From Paludibacter sp. (lineage in GTDB: Bacteria; Bacteroidota; Bacteroidia; Bacteroidales; Paludibacteraceae): DNA of 7,568 bases. A program made the position numbers and the translations under genes. The stretch is from assembly GCA_028748945.1 (NCBI GenBank), contig JAQTOL010000146.1, positions 1 to 7,568 of the forward strand. Reading direction: 5' to 3'. Every line of letters begins with the position of its first letter. The first letter of the stretch is position 1. This document shows positions 1 to 6,012 of the stretch, in pieces. The notes under the pieces were generated by a model. The model had not been told where the DNA came from. It searched no databases and saw only the letters and a program-made list of their open reading frames with translations.

Positions 1-476
1 CTTTTAATCATCCGTGATTTTCACAAATTAGTATGATGATATAAAATTATGTATGTAAAAATTACAAGCATATTACTTAAAATATACTATTAAAACCCGG
101 TAGAATTAGTAATTATGCCTCAAAGTTATGAATATATTTACAAATTGTAAATTTAACCACACTATTAAGCATTACAAAATATTACATTTAGATATTGTCA
201 TTTTTCTAATCAGTTAATATATTGATATTTAGGTATATAAAATTTATTGAAATAAATTAATTAAAAATGCATTATTGTTTGGTATTTAAGTGGTTAATCA
301 ACAGTGATTTGTATTGTTTTTGAGAATTTATGTAAATCTTATGTATCTGTTTGATTGAATTTTGAGTGAACTTAATTTGAAGTTTTATGAGAATATATTA
401 GAAATTTGTGCTCTTTTTTATTTTATCAAAAACTTAAATAAAGATTTTTGTAATAATTTGATATTGAATTTTATGG
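1..476. other. A+T-rich non-coding region, no gene seen
   Basis: No credible gene is visible on either strand; the open frames are short (for example 29 codons on the plus strand at 128-217) and have no start signal. G+C is only about 20 percent in the first 60 bases and stays very low. Two similar small palindromes of the form AATCA-N4-TGATT lie at 6-19 and 296-309. I found no TAnnTTTG promoter element on either strand here. The region lies downstream of the OmpA-like gene and is probably plain intergenic sequence, possibly with regulatory sites for a gene left of the window. Confidence 0.6.
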
Positions 477-511
477 AAAAAAAATAAGGACTTTTTCTTA
501 TTAGCCCTTAT
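477..511 (-). terminator. Probable rho-independent terminator of the OmpA-like gene
   Basis: Read on the minus strand, 23 bases after the stop codon of the OmpA-like gene, ATAAGG (511-506) can pair with CCTTAT (489-484). An uninterrupted run of T follows, opposite the A run at 477-484. A competing stem, AATAAG (502-497) with CTTATT (488-483) and an 8-base loop, ends against the same T run. Both stems are A+T-rich and only 6 bp long, so the structure is weak, but the position and T tract fit a terminator. Confidence 0.5.
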
Positions 512-533
512 AGATACTTAAGCAAAATGAAAA

Positions 534-1958
534 TTACTTCTCAAAACTTACTATAAATTCTACCCGTCTGTTTTTTGATCTTCCTTCGCTGGTATTATTA
601 TTTGCGACCGGTTTAGTATCACCGTAACCGTGAGAACTAAGACGGCTGTTATTCACCCCTTTCTCAACAAGGTATTTGCGTACGGCTTCCGCACGACTTT
701 CAGACAAAATTAAATTTGAGGATGAATTACCAAAATTATCTGTATGCCCTTGTATTTCTACTAAATAGCTTGGATTGAGTAAAAGAATATCTGCAATTTT
801 GTCTAAAATAACAGATGAAGCCGGTAAAATATCAGCTTTAGCTGTTTCAAATTGAATTCCCTGAAGGGCTTGCCGGAATAATTCTTTCACTTCTTTTTTT
901 ATTTCCGGACAGCCGTTGTTAGCAATATCTCCGTATGTTTTCGGGCATTTATCTTCGTAATCTGGAACTCCATCACCATCAGAATCGAGTGGACATCCAT
1001 GTTTGTCAACTAGACCTCGTACTTTCTGTGCAGTTTGAGGGCATTTATCCATGATATCCGAAACGCCATCACCATCAGTATCTTGTTTATAATTAGACAA
1101 AAGGGTCAGAACTGAATCTAAGTCTTTTCTAAGTCTGGCATCGTTTGTTGCCAATTTGGCTATTAATTTTGCATTTTCTTTGGTTGCTTCCAAGGCCTGG
1201 CAGGAAGAGCAACTATCATTATTCTGAAGAAAAGCCAATTTTTGACGGTCATTTTCAATAAGTCCTGAAAATTCATTTTCCAGATTTATATTCCGTAAAT
1301 GTTCCTTTTTGATAGCATCTAACTTATAACGTAAAGATAATCCGATTGCAGCAATGTAATCATTGGTAACTCCTTTGAAATTAAGATAAGGAATACCTTC
1401 GAGATTATCGGACATGTATGCTCTGTAATGAACTTTTAAACCTAAATCAACAGACTTAGTCAGGTTGTATTCAGCTAAAAATGAAACCGGGACAGAACTA
1501 ACGAAAGATGGAATATCATTGACAATCAGCGGGGAATTAACAGGGTCAGGGTATCTGTTACGGGAAGTAAAGAGTGCAGCACCTACACCAATTATTCCAC
1601 TAATAGAAAATTTAGATCTTGTCAGGGGGAATATCCATTTTGTAAAATTAATGGTTGCGTTTAAATCAGCGCTATGTAGGTTGGTCTTGAAATAGGCAAT
1701 CTTACTTCGTCCGCTAAAAGGTAAATGGTAATAATCAGCAGATAATCCCCATACTGCATTTAAATTATATTCAACACTAGTACCAAATGCGAAATCTTGC
1801 AAACTTGATGGTATTAATTGTAATACCGGAGTTAAATCACCGAAAAATAAGGTTGCATCATACTCAGCAGTAAATGACCATCTGGAGAAATTGGTTGTTT
1901 CTGAAAAAGCAGTTGATTCAGCTAAGAATAATAATAGTAAAAGTATAAATTGCCTCAT
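534..1958 (-). CDS. OmpA-family outer membrane protein with TSP3 repeats
   Basis: The protein is 474 residues from the ATG at 1958; an in-frame GTG five codons upstream is less likely because the ATG gives a clean signal peptide (MRQFILLLLLFLAESTAFS). Residues about 20-215 alternate hydrophobic and polar residues as in an outer-membrane beta-barrel. Residues about 216-290 are a charged, probably helical linker holding a CSSC pair (C249, C252). Two calcium-binding thrombospondin type 3 repeats follow, DTDGDGVSDIMDKCP (from 293) and DSDGDGVPDYEDKCP (from 325). The C-terminal OmpA domain (about 365-474) contains GHTDNFG and LSESRAEAV; D407 and R422 match the residues that bind diaminopimelate in E. 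coli OmpA. The likely role is therefore to tether the outer membrane to peptidoglycan, with the barrel in the outer membrane and the C-terminus in the periplasm. It appears to be transcribed alone, from its own promoter and to its own terminator. The family is certain; any specific ligand or transport role is unknown. Confidence 0.93.
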   Translation of the reverse strand: MRQFILLLLLFLAESTAFSETTNFSRWSFTAEYDATLFFGDLTPVLQLIPSSLQDFAFGTSVEYNLNAVWGLSADYYHLPFSGRSKIAYFKTNLHSADLNATINFTKWIFPLTRSKFSISGIIGVGAALFTSRNRYPDPVNSPLIVNDIPSFVSSVPVSFLAEYNLTKSVDLGLKVHYRAYMSDNLEGIPYLNFKGVTNDYIAAIGLSLRYKLDAIKKEHLRNINLENEFSGLIENDRQKLAFLQNNDSCSSCQALEATKENAKLIAKLATNDARLRKDLDSVLTLLSNYKQDTDGDGVSDIMDKCPQTAQKVRGLVDKHGCPLDSDGDGVPDYEDKCPKTYGDIANNGCPEIKKEVKELFRQALQGIQFETAKADILPASSVILDKIADILLLNPSYLVEIQGHTDNFGNSSSNLILSESRAEAVRKYLVEKGVNNSRLSSHGYGDTKPVANNNTSEGRSKNRRVEFIVSFEK

Positions 1959-1982
1959 ATAAAAAAAGTACACAACAAAATA

Positions 1983-2005
1983 CTGTTAATAAAGATATTA
2001 CACAG
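1983..2005 (-). promoter_or_regulatory. Stem-loop in the leader of the OmpA-like mRNA
   Basis: On the minus strand CTGT-g-TAATA pairs with TATTA-ACAG across a four-base loop, giving nine base pairs with one bulged base. It begins about 17 bases after the predicted transcription start and ends about 25 bases before the ATG. It could affect mRNA stability or ribosome access, as the 5' stem-loop of E. coli ompA mRNA does, but that function is inferred by analogy only. Confidence 0.35.
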
Positions 2006-2028
2006 TTTTTGTTTTCTGGAATTGAAGG

Positions 2029-2057
2029 CAAATATAGTACTATAATTTATTAAAAGA
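2029..2057 (-). promoter_or_regulatory. Bacteroidetes-type promoter for the OmpA-like gene
   Basis: The minus strand has TATATTTG at 2036-2029, a perfect match to the Bacteroidetes primary-sigma -7 consensus TAnnTTTG. The upstream -33 element is poor: only a TCTTTT run near 2057-2052 and no TTTG. Transcription would start near 2023, giving a leader of about 65 bases before the ATG at 1958. Confidence 0.6.
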
Positions 2058-2069
2058 GGAATTTAAAAT

Positions 2070-2107
2070 GCCGCATGACTAATTACATTTTATTACAATC
2101 ATGCGGC
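2070..2107 (-). terminator. Strong hairpin between mrp and the OmpA-like gene, probable operon terminator
   Basis: GCCGCATGA at 2070-2078 and TCATGCGGC at 2099-2107 form a perfect 9-bp GC-rich stem in an otherwise A+T-rich spacer. Inside the 20-base loop TAAT (2080-2083) can pair with ATTA (2092-2095) and extend the structure. On the minus strand it is followed by ATTTTAAAT, a poor T tract. It lies about 195 bases after the mrp stop codon and upstream of the next promoter, where the end of the five-gene transcript is expected. A processing or regulatory role is the alternative. Confidence 0.5.
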
Positions 2108-2302
2108 TAATTTATCATTATACTGAAATAGAGTTTTTTATGAATATGATTTCTGTTCAAGAAATAATTCTAAATTTCATTAAAAATGGAGTAAGTACAG
2201 CCTGTAATGAATATTTCAGGCATTCAGTCTATTTATAATGTGTTAACTGATAATTTATTAACAAAAAATGTTTTATTAAGTTTATGTACAAAAATCAGAA
2301 GA
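2108..2302. other. Non-coding stretch after mrp with small inverted repeats
   Basis: This would be the 3' untranslated part of the mrp transcript if termination occurs at the hairpin at 2070-2107. It contains a 20-base imperfect palindrome at 2201-2220 (CCTG/CAGG ends, inner AAT/ATT, GAAT loop) and a 6-bp inverted repeat TGTTAA (2241-2246) / TTAACA (2258-2263). A 32-codon plus-strand frame at 2140-2238 has no ribosome-binding or promoter signal. No convincing gene is present. Confidence 0.4.
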
Positions 2303-3412
2303 TTACTTTGCCATCTCGACCTTTTTTGTCGCTTCCATATTTTCGTTTCTGTAATCAGCACGTTCAACGACCTTATGAGCCAGATCAAGAAAGGCAATAG
2401 AGGTTATGCTGTTATTTTCAAATGCCACGGGCAGCCCGGCATCTCCACCTTCACGAATACTTTGTACTAAAGGTATTTGTCCAAGCAAGGGTATGTTCAG
2501 TTCTGCTGCCAGTCTTTTTCCGCCATCTTTCCCGAAAATATAATATTTATTTTCAGGTAGTTCAGCTGGTGTAAACCATGACATATTTTCAACAAGTCCT
2601 AAAACCGGTACATTTACCTTCTCGCCAGTGAACATATTCACACCTTTCCGTGCATCGGCTAACGCAACATCTTGTGGTGTTGTAACCACAATGGCTCCGG
2701 TAATACCCATGGTCTGCACCAAAGTCAAATGAATATCACCGGTACCGGGTGGTAAATCCATTACAAAAAAGTCGAGATCACCCCAATTACCATCTGTAAT
2801 CAGTTGCTTCAACGCATTGCTTGAAACGGCACCCCGCCAAACTAAAGCCTGTGATGGATCGACAAAAAATCCAATTGACAGAATTTTCACCCCATATTTT
2901 TCAATGGGGATAAGCATTTCACGTCCATCAATATTTTCCATGGCCGGTTTTAAATCTTCAACTCCAAACATTTTGGGAATGGATGGGCCGTGAATATCAG
3001 CATCGAGTAACCCAACTTTATATCCGAGTTTGGCTAATGAAATTGCCAGATTTACGGAAACCGTCGATTTTCCGACTCCTCCTTTTCCGGACGAAACTGC
3101 AATGATATTCTTTACATTCGGTAGAATGGAATTTGTTTTAGGCTTTGGAGGTGGTGCCAAAGATACTATTTCAATATTACCTTTAATTTCAACCTGCTCG
3201 CTTACATAGGTCAGGATGGCTTGTTCAGCTGCTTTTACAACTGATTTTGCAAAAGGATCGTTGGCTTTCTCGAATAGTAAAGAAAATGAAACCTTATTGC
3301 CCTCAATACTTATATTGTCTTGAACCATACCCGATGAAACTATGTCTTTTCCGGTTCCCGGATAACGAACATGCAGGAGTGCATCGAGAATTATTTGCGA
3401 ATTTATTGTCAT
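2303..3412 (-). CDS. mrp: Mrp/ApbC-type P-loop ATPase without cysteines
   Basis: The 369-residue protein has the usual Mrp layout. An N-terminal MIP18/DUF59-like domain (about 1-80) and a proline linker (PPPKPK, 87-92) precede a MinD/ParA-type ATPase domain. The deviant Walker A motif is SSGKGGVGKST (107-117, with K110 and K115). LLDADIHGPSIPKMFG starts at 135, and the Walker B-like VMDLPPGTGD starts at 217. Mrp proteins are dimeric ATPases that carry or insert iron-sulfur clusters in the cytoplasm. Canonical members bind a [4Fe-4S] cluster through a C-terminal CxxC. Here that segment reads ENMSWFTPAELPENKYYIFG (275-294), and the whole protein contains no cysteine. The N-terminal domain also has YPGTGKDIV where many homologues have a DPE motif. 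From memory, related Bacteroidales proteins share this segment, so it is probably a lineage variant and not decay. Family certain; the Fe-S carrier role is doubtful in its usual form. The gene is last in the cluster, 42 bases after trmB, with no promoter of its own seen. Confidence 0.92.
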   Translation of the reverse strand: MTINSQIILDALLHVRYPGTGKDIVSSGMVQDNISIEGNKVSFSLLFEKANDPFAKSVVKAAEQAILTYVSEQVEIKGNIEIVSLAPPPKPKTNSILPNVKNIIAVSSGKGGVGKSTVSVNLAISLAKLGYKVGLLDADIHGPSIPKMFGVEDLKPAMENIDGREMLIPIEKYGVKILSIGFFVDPSQALVWRGAVSSNALKQLITDGNWGDLDFFVMDLPPGTGDIHLTLVQTMGITGAIVVTTPQDVALADARKGVNMFTGEKVNVPVLGLVENMSWFTPAELPENKYYIFGKDGGKRLAAELNIPLLGQIPLVQSIREGGDAGLPVAFENNSITSIAFLDLAHKVVERADYRNENMEATKKVEMAK

Positions 3413-3454
3413 AAATTTATTAATTATAGAGATTGAAATGATTAAACAACGAAA

Positions 3455-4246
3455 CTAGTCTAAATGTTGACGTTTACTTCTGCCAAAACTACGATAGGCA
3501 TCGGGTTCTATTTCGATATCAGGTTCATAAAAGTCATTTCGTTTTTGAATTAAAAACTGAATGTATTTAATTGTTATTCCTCTGTCGAGCCATTGTTGCT
3601 CATAATAGGTTTTAATTCCTAAAATTGGGTCATGTAATTCGGAAGCATATAAATTGTCTGACGAAAAAACAATGGGATAATGATTTTTTTTAATCATTTC
3701 GCAGGTGTATGTAAACATAAAATTGCTGTCGGTTTTTAAATGAATGATTCCGTCAGGTTTGATAAACTGTTGGTAGGATTTCATAAAATTAGTGGCAGTA
3801 AGGCGTTTGGTTGCTTTTTTCATTTGAGGATCGGGAAAAGTAAGCCATATTTCACTCACTTCGTTTTCAGCAAAAAAATGAAAAATCATTTCAATATTGG
3901 TTCGTAAAAAAACAACGTTTTTCATTCCTTTCTCAAGCGATTCCCGGGCTCCGGTCCATAAGCGGGCACCCTTAATATCCACTCCCACAAAGTTTTTATC
4001 AGGATATAATTGACCCAAACCAACTGTATATTCGCCTTTCCCACAGCCCAATTCCAAAACGATAGGGTGATTATTTTTGAAAAACATTTCGTTCCATTTT
4101 CCTTTCATCCCGAAAGTAGTACCCTCTCGCAAAGTATGCGCCGGAACCTGAAAGACATGGGGATATGTTTCCATATCGGCAAATTTGGACAATTTATTTT
4201 TTCCCACTTTTGTATTTATACTTTTAAAATTTATAATTGAATTCAT
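3455..4246 (-). CDS. trmB: tRNA (guanine46-N7)-methyltransferase
   Basis: TrmB transfers a methyl group from S-adenosylmethionine to N7 of G46 in the tRNA variable loop; it is cytoplasmic. The 263-residue product shows SAM motif [16 protein letters not shown] (63-77), then [14 protein letters not shown] (87-100) with an acidic residue for the ribose. The family signature [14 protein letters not shown] (137-150) and the C-terminal [10 protein letters not shown] (214-223) follow. The start is uncertain. The ATG at 4246 lies 15 bases after the gldH stop and suits an operon gene. The conserved family N-terminus, usually MGKNKL, aligns with [12 protein letters not shown] at residue 14, whose valine codon is GTG at 4207; starting there would give 250 residues. 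Neither start has a clear Shine-Dalgarno sequence, which is normal in this phylum. No catalytic motif appears missing. Confidence 0.95.
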   Translation of the reverse strand: MNSIINFKSINTKVGKNKLSKFADMETYPHVFQVPAHTLREGTTFGMKGKWNEMFFKNNHPIVLELGCGKGEYTVGLGQLYPDKNFVGVDIKGARLWTGARESLEKGMKNVVFLRTNIEMIFHFFAENEVSEIWLTFPDPQMKKATKRLTATNFMKSYQQFIKPDGIIHLKTDSNFMFTYTCEMIKKNHYPIVFSSDNLYASELHDPILGIKTYYEQQWLDRGITIKYIQFLIQKRNDFYEPDIEIEPDAYRSFGRSKRQHLD

Positions 4247-4261
4247 TCACTCAATTACCAA

Positions 4262-4729
4262 CTATTTTTCAATTTTTTCTACCCGCATCCCAATGTCGTT
4301 GATGCCTACCAGCAAATCGTCGCGCATTCCCTGAATAATCTGATAACGATAAGTGCCGGGAGTTTTGAAACGGGTATTTTGCTTGTATAAAACAGGCATA
4401 CTAAATAAAGATCCCACACCCGAACCAATCCATTTGCCTTTTTGATCGGCGAGATAACATTCTATTGTATCATTTTGAAGTTTTTTTTCAGGTGTAGTCT
4501 CGCTTAGAAAAAGCCAGAGGTTTTGATATGGATACTCACCTCTGTTCCGTATATTTACGTATACGTTATAACTAGCCGTTGTATCCGTTATAGGAATGTC
4601 GAATGTAAAAGTACTGTCTTTACTCCAACCTTCGGGAACTATTGTCTGGTATTTTATATAGACATCGTTGTTATTACAGGCAACGGTGAAGAGCGAAATG
4701 AAAATCGCCCAAAATAGTTTATTTTTCAT
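4262..4729 (-). CDS. gldH: GldH-family gliding motility lipoprotein
   Basis: The 155-residue protein begins with a lipoprotein signal peptide, MKNKLFWAIFISLFTVAC, with the lipidated cysteine at C18. No acidic surface-export tag follows (NNND), so it may face the periplasm. The conserved GldH core is recognisable: NIRNRGEYPYQNLWLF (59-74), DTIECYLADQKGKWIGSG (87-104) and GTYRYQIIQGMRDDL (125-139). GldH is required for gliding in Flavobacterium johnsoniae, but homologues are widespread in Bacteroidetes that do not glide, so this gene alone does not show motility; a general envelope or secretion role is possible. Its ATG overlaps the ricT stop codon as ATGA (4729-4726), indicating translational coupling, and trmB follows after 15 bases. 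The length is normal for the family as I remember it. Confidence 0.9.
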   Translation of the reverse strand: MKNKLFWAIFISLFTVACNNNDVYIKYQTIVPEGWSKDSTFTFDIPITDTTASYNVYVNIRNRGEYPYQNLWLFLSETTPEKKLQNDTIECYLADQKGKWIGSGVGSLFSMPVLYKQNTRFKTPGTYRYQIIQGMRDDLLVGINDIGMRVEKIEK

Positions 4730-5940
4730 TCTTCATTCTGCTTTGGATCGATGTCAATTTTCTTAATCGGTTTTTCAAATCGTGGTGGATTCATTTTAGT
4801 CTCAGTTCTTTTTGTTTTGCCAACCTGTGATTGGTTGCCTTTCCGGTTATTTGATTTGGGACGTTTATTGTTGCTGTCGAAACGGGTCAAACTGTCTTGC
4901 CCAACACCATTTTCATAATTAACTGAAACAGGCTTTGCCTCAATATCCGACTGGTCATCGAGCAAATCTGGTTTTATCCCTTTCTTGTTGAGTGCAATGA
5001 TTTCTTTTGCCCTTTGAGGGGAAATTGAAACGACATTTGCCCCGAAATTAGGTGATGTGGAATAAGAAACAAGTTCTTTGAAGACATCGGTTTTGAAATA
5101 ATAGAAAGTATTATCCAGCGTTTCCAGTTGAATTTCTTTCGAGGGGAAAACTTTCAATGCATCCACATAGGTATCCAGCTCGTAATTCATGCAGCATTTA
5201 AGTTTGCCACATTGTCCTGCCATTTTTTGCGGATTTGGTGAAATGTCCTGATAGCGTGCTGCGCTGGTTGAAACGGAATTGAAGGTTGTCAGCCAACCTG
5301 AGCAACATAATTCCCGCCCACAGGGACCAATTCCTCCAATTCGACCGGCCTCCTGCCGTGCCCCTATTTGTTTCATTTCAATACGAACCCTGAAGGTTTC
5401 GGCAAATACTTTTATCAGTTGTCGAAAATCAACGCGTTCATCAGCAATGTAATAGAAAATAGCTTTGTTCCCATCTCCCTGATATTCCACATCGCCGATT
5501 TTCATATTTAATTTAAGATTCTCAGCAATCTGTCTTGCCCGGATCATCGTGCTTTGTTCTTTTGCCTTTGCTTCCTGAAGTTTTTCAAGATCAGTTTCTT
5601 TGGCTTTGCGATAGATACGTCGGACTTCCATCTTATCGGGGTTGACATTGTATTTTTTCATTTGCAGTAAAACCAATCTTCCTACCAGTGTAACTTCACC
5701 GATATCATGTCCGGGTGAAGACTCTACTGCTACCATATCTCCTTTTTCAAGGGGAATCTTAGTGTTGTTCAAAAAATATCCTTTGCGGGTATTTTTGAAT
5801 TGTACTTCCACGAAATCCGTTTCTTTTTGTGTTTCGGGTAAATCGCACATCCAATCGAATGTGCTGAGTTTTTGAGTAGAGTTGTTATTACAACCCCTTT
5901 TATTCATACAGCAACCGCCATTATCGAGTTTATATTCCAT
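4726..5940 (-). CDS. ricT: PSP1-domain protein, RicT-like
   Basis: The start is the ATG at 5940 (MEYKLDNGGCC), giving 404 residues; the frame extends upstream only to a TTG, and the MEYKL start matches my recollection of Bacteroidales homologues. The core is typical of PSP1/RicT: VEVQFKNTRKGY (44-55), GDMVAVESSPGHDIGEVTL (67-85), a charged helical section from about 114, ADERVDFRQL (166-175), then IGPCGRELCC (204-213) and GQCGKLKCC (242-250). The six core cysteines (C207, C212, C213, C244, C249, C250) correspond to those tied to the [4Fe-4S] cluster of Bacillus RicT. The N-terminus adds C10, C11, C17 and C32. The tail after about 335 is polar, basic and probably disordered. In Bacillus, RicT works with RicA and RicF to direct RNase Y-dependent mRNA processing; neither partner is seen here, so the role in this organism is inferred. 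It lies 68 bases after holB and overlaps gldH by four bases. Confidence 0.93.
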   Translation of the reverse strand: MEYKLDNGGCCMNKRGCNNNSTQKLSTFDWMCDLPETQKETDFVEVQFKNTRKGYFLNNTKIPLEKGDMVAVESSPGHDIGEVTLVGRLVLLQMKKYNVNPDKMEVRRIYRKAKETDLEKLQEAKAKEQSTMIRARQIAENLKLNMKIGDVEYQGDGNKAIFYYIADERVDFRQLIKVFAETFRVRIEMKQIGARQEAGRIGGIGPCGRELCCSGWLTTFNSVSTSAARYQDISPNPQKMAGQCGKLKCCMNYELDTYVDALKVFPSKEIQLETLDNTFYYFKTDVFKELVSYSTSPNFGANVVSISPQRAKEIIALNKKGIKPDLLDDQSDIEAKPVSVNYENGVGQDSLTRFDSNNKRPKSNNRKGNQSQVGKTKRTETKMNPPRFEKPIKKIDIDPKQNEE

Positions 5941-5961
5941 TTTTTTTAAAGTTTGAATTTG

Positions 5962-6012
5962 ATAAAGTAAAAAGACATCATATATCAACAATGAAGTTCT
6001 TCTTTACTTTAT
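5962..6012. repeat. 10-bp inverted repeat spanning the holB stop and ricT leader
   Basis: ATAAAGTAAA (5962-5971) is perfectly complementary to TTTACTTTAT (6003-6012), with 31 bases between. The right arm covers the last bases of holB including its stop codon, and the left arm lies in the ricT leader. On the plus strand it is followed by a T run, but no plus-strand gene would need a terminator here. In the holB-ricT mRNA it could form a weak A+U-rich hairpin between the two genes. Confidence 0.3.

Noticed and set aside
128..217. 29-codon plus-strand frame in the left spacer
   Set aside because: Its composition matches random A+T-rich DNA and no start signal precedes it.
1465..1695. Plus-strand open frame of 76 codons inside the OmpA-like gene
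   Set aside because: It is fully antisense to a gene with clear family features, has no start signal and encodes nothing recognisable.
2140..2238. 32-codon plus-strand frame (MNMISVQEIILNFIKNG...) in the spacer after mrp
   Set aside because: It is short, has no promoter or ribosome-binding signal and no known similarity; frames of this size arise by chance.
2254..2279. Direct repeat TTTATTAA at 2254-2261 and 2272-2279
   Set aside because: An eight-base A+T-only repeat is expected by chance in this composition.
2207..2470. Plus-strand open frame of 87 codons overlapping the end of mrp
   Set aside because: Most of it is the complement of conserved mrp coding sequence, and it shows no promoter or family motif.
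3413..3454. Possible separate promoter for mrp in the 42-base gap
   Set aside because: No TAnnTTTG element is present in the gap; read-through from trmB is simpler.
4010..4240. Plus-strand frame of 76 codons opposite trmB
   Set aside because: It is the complement of the conserved SAM-binding region of trmB.
5941..5991. N-terminal extension of ricT by 17 residues from a TTG
   Set aside because: The ATG at 5940 begins a family-like MEYKL sequence, and the extension lies in the leader with the inverted repeat.
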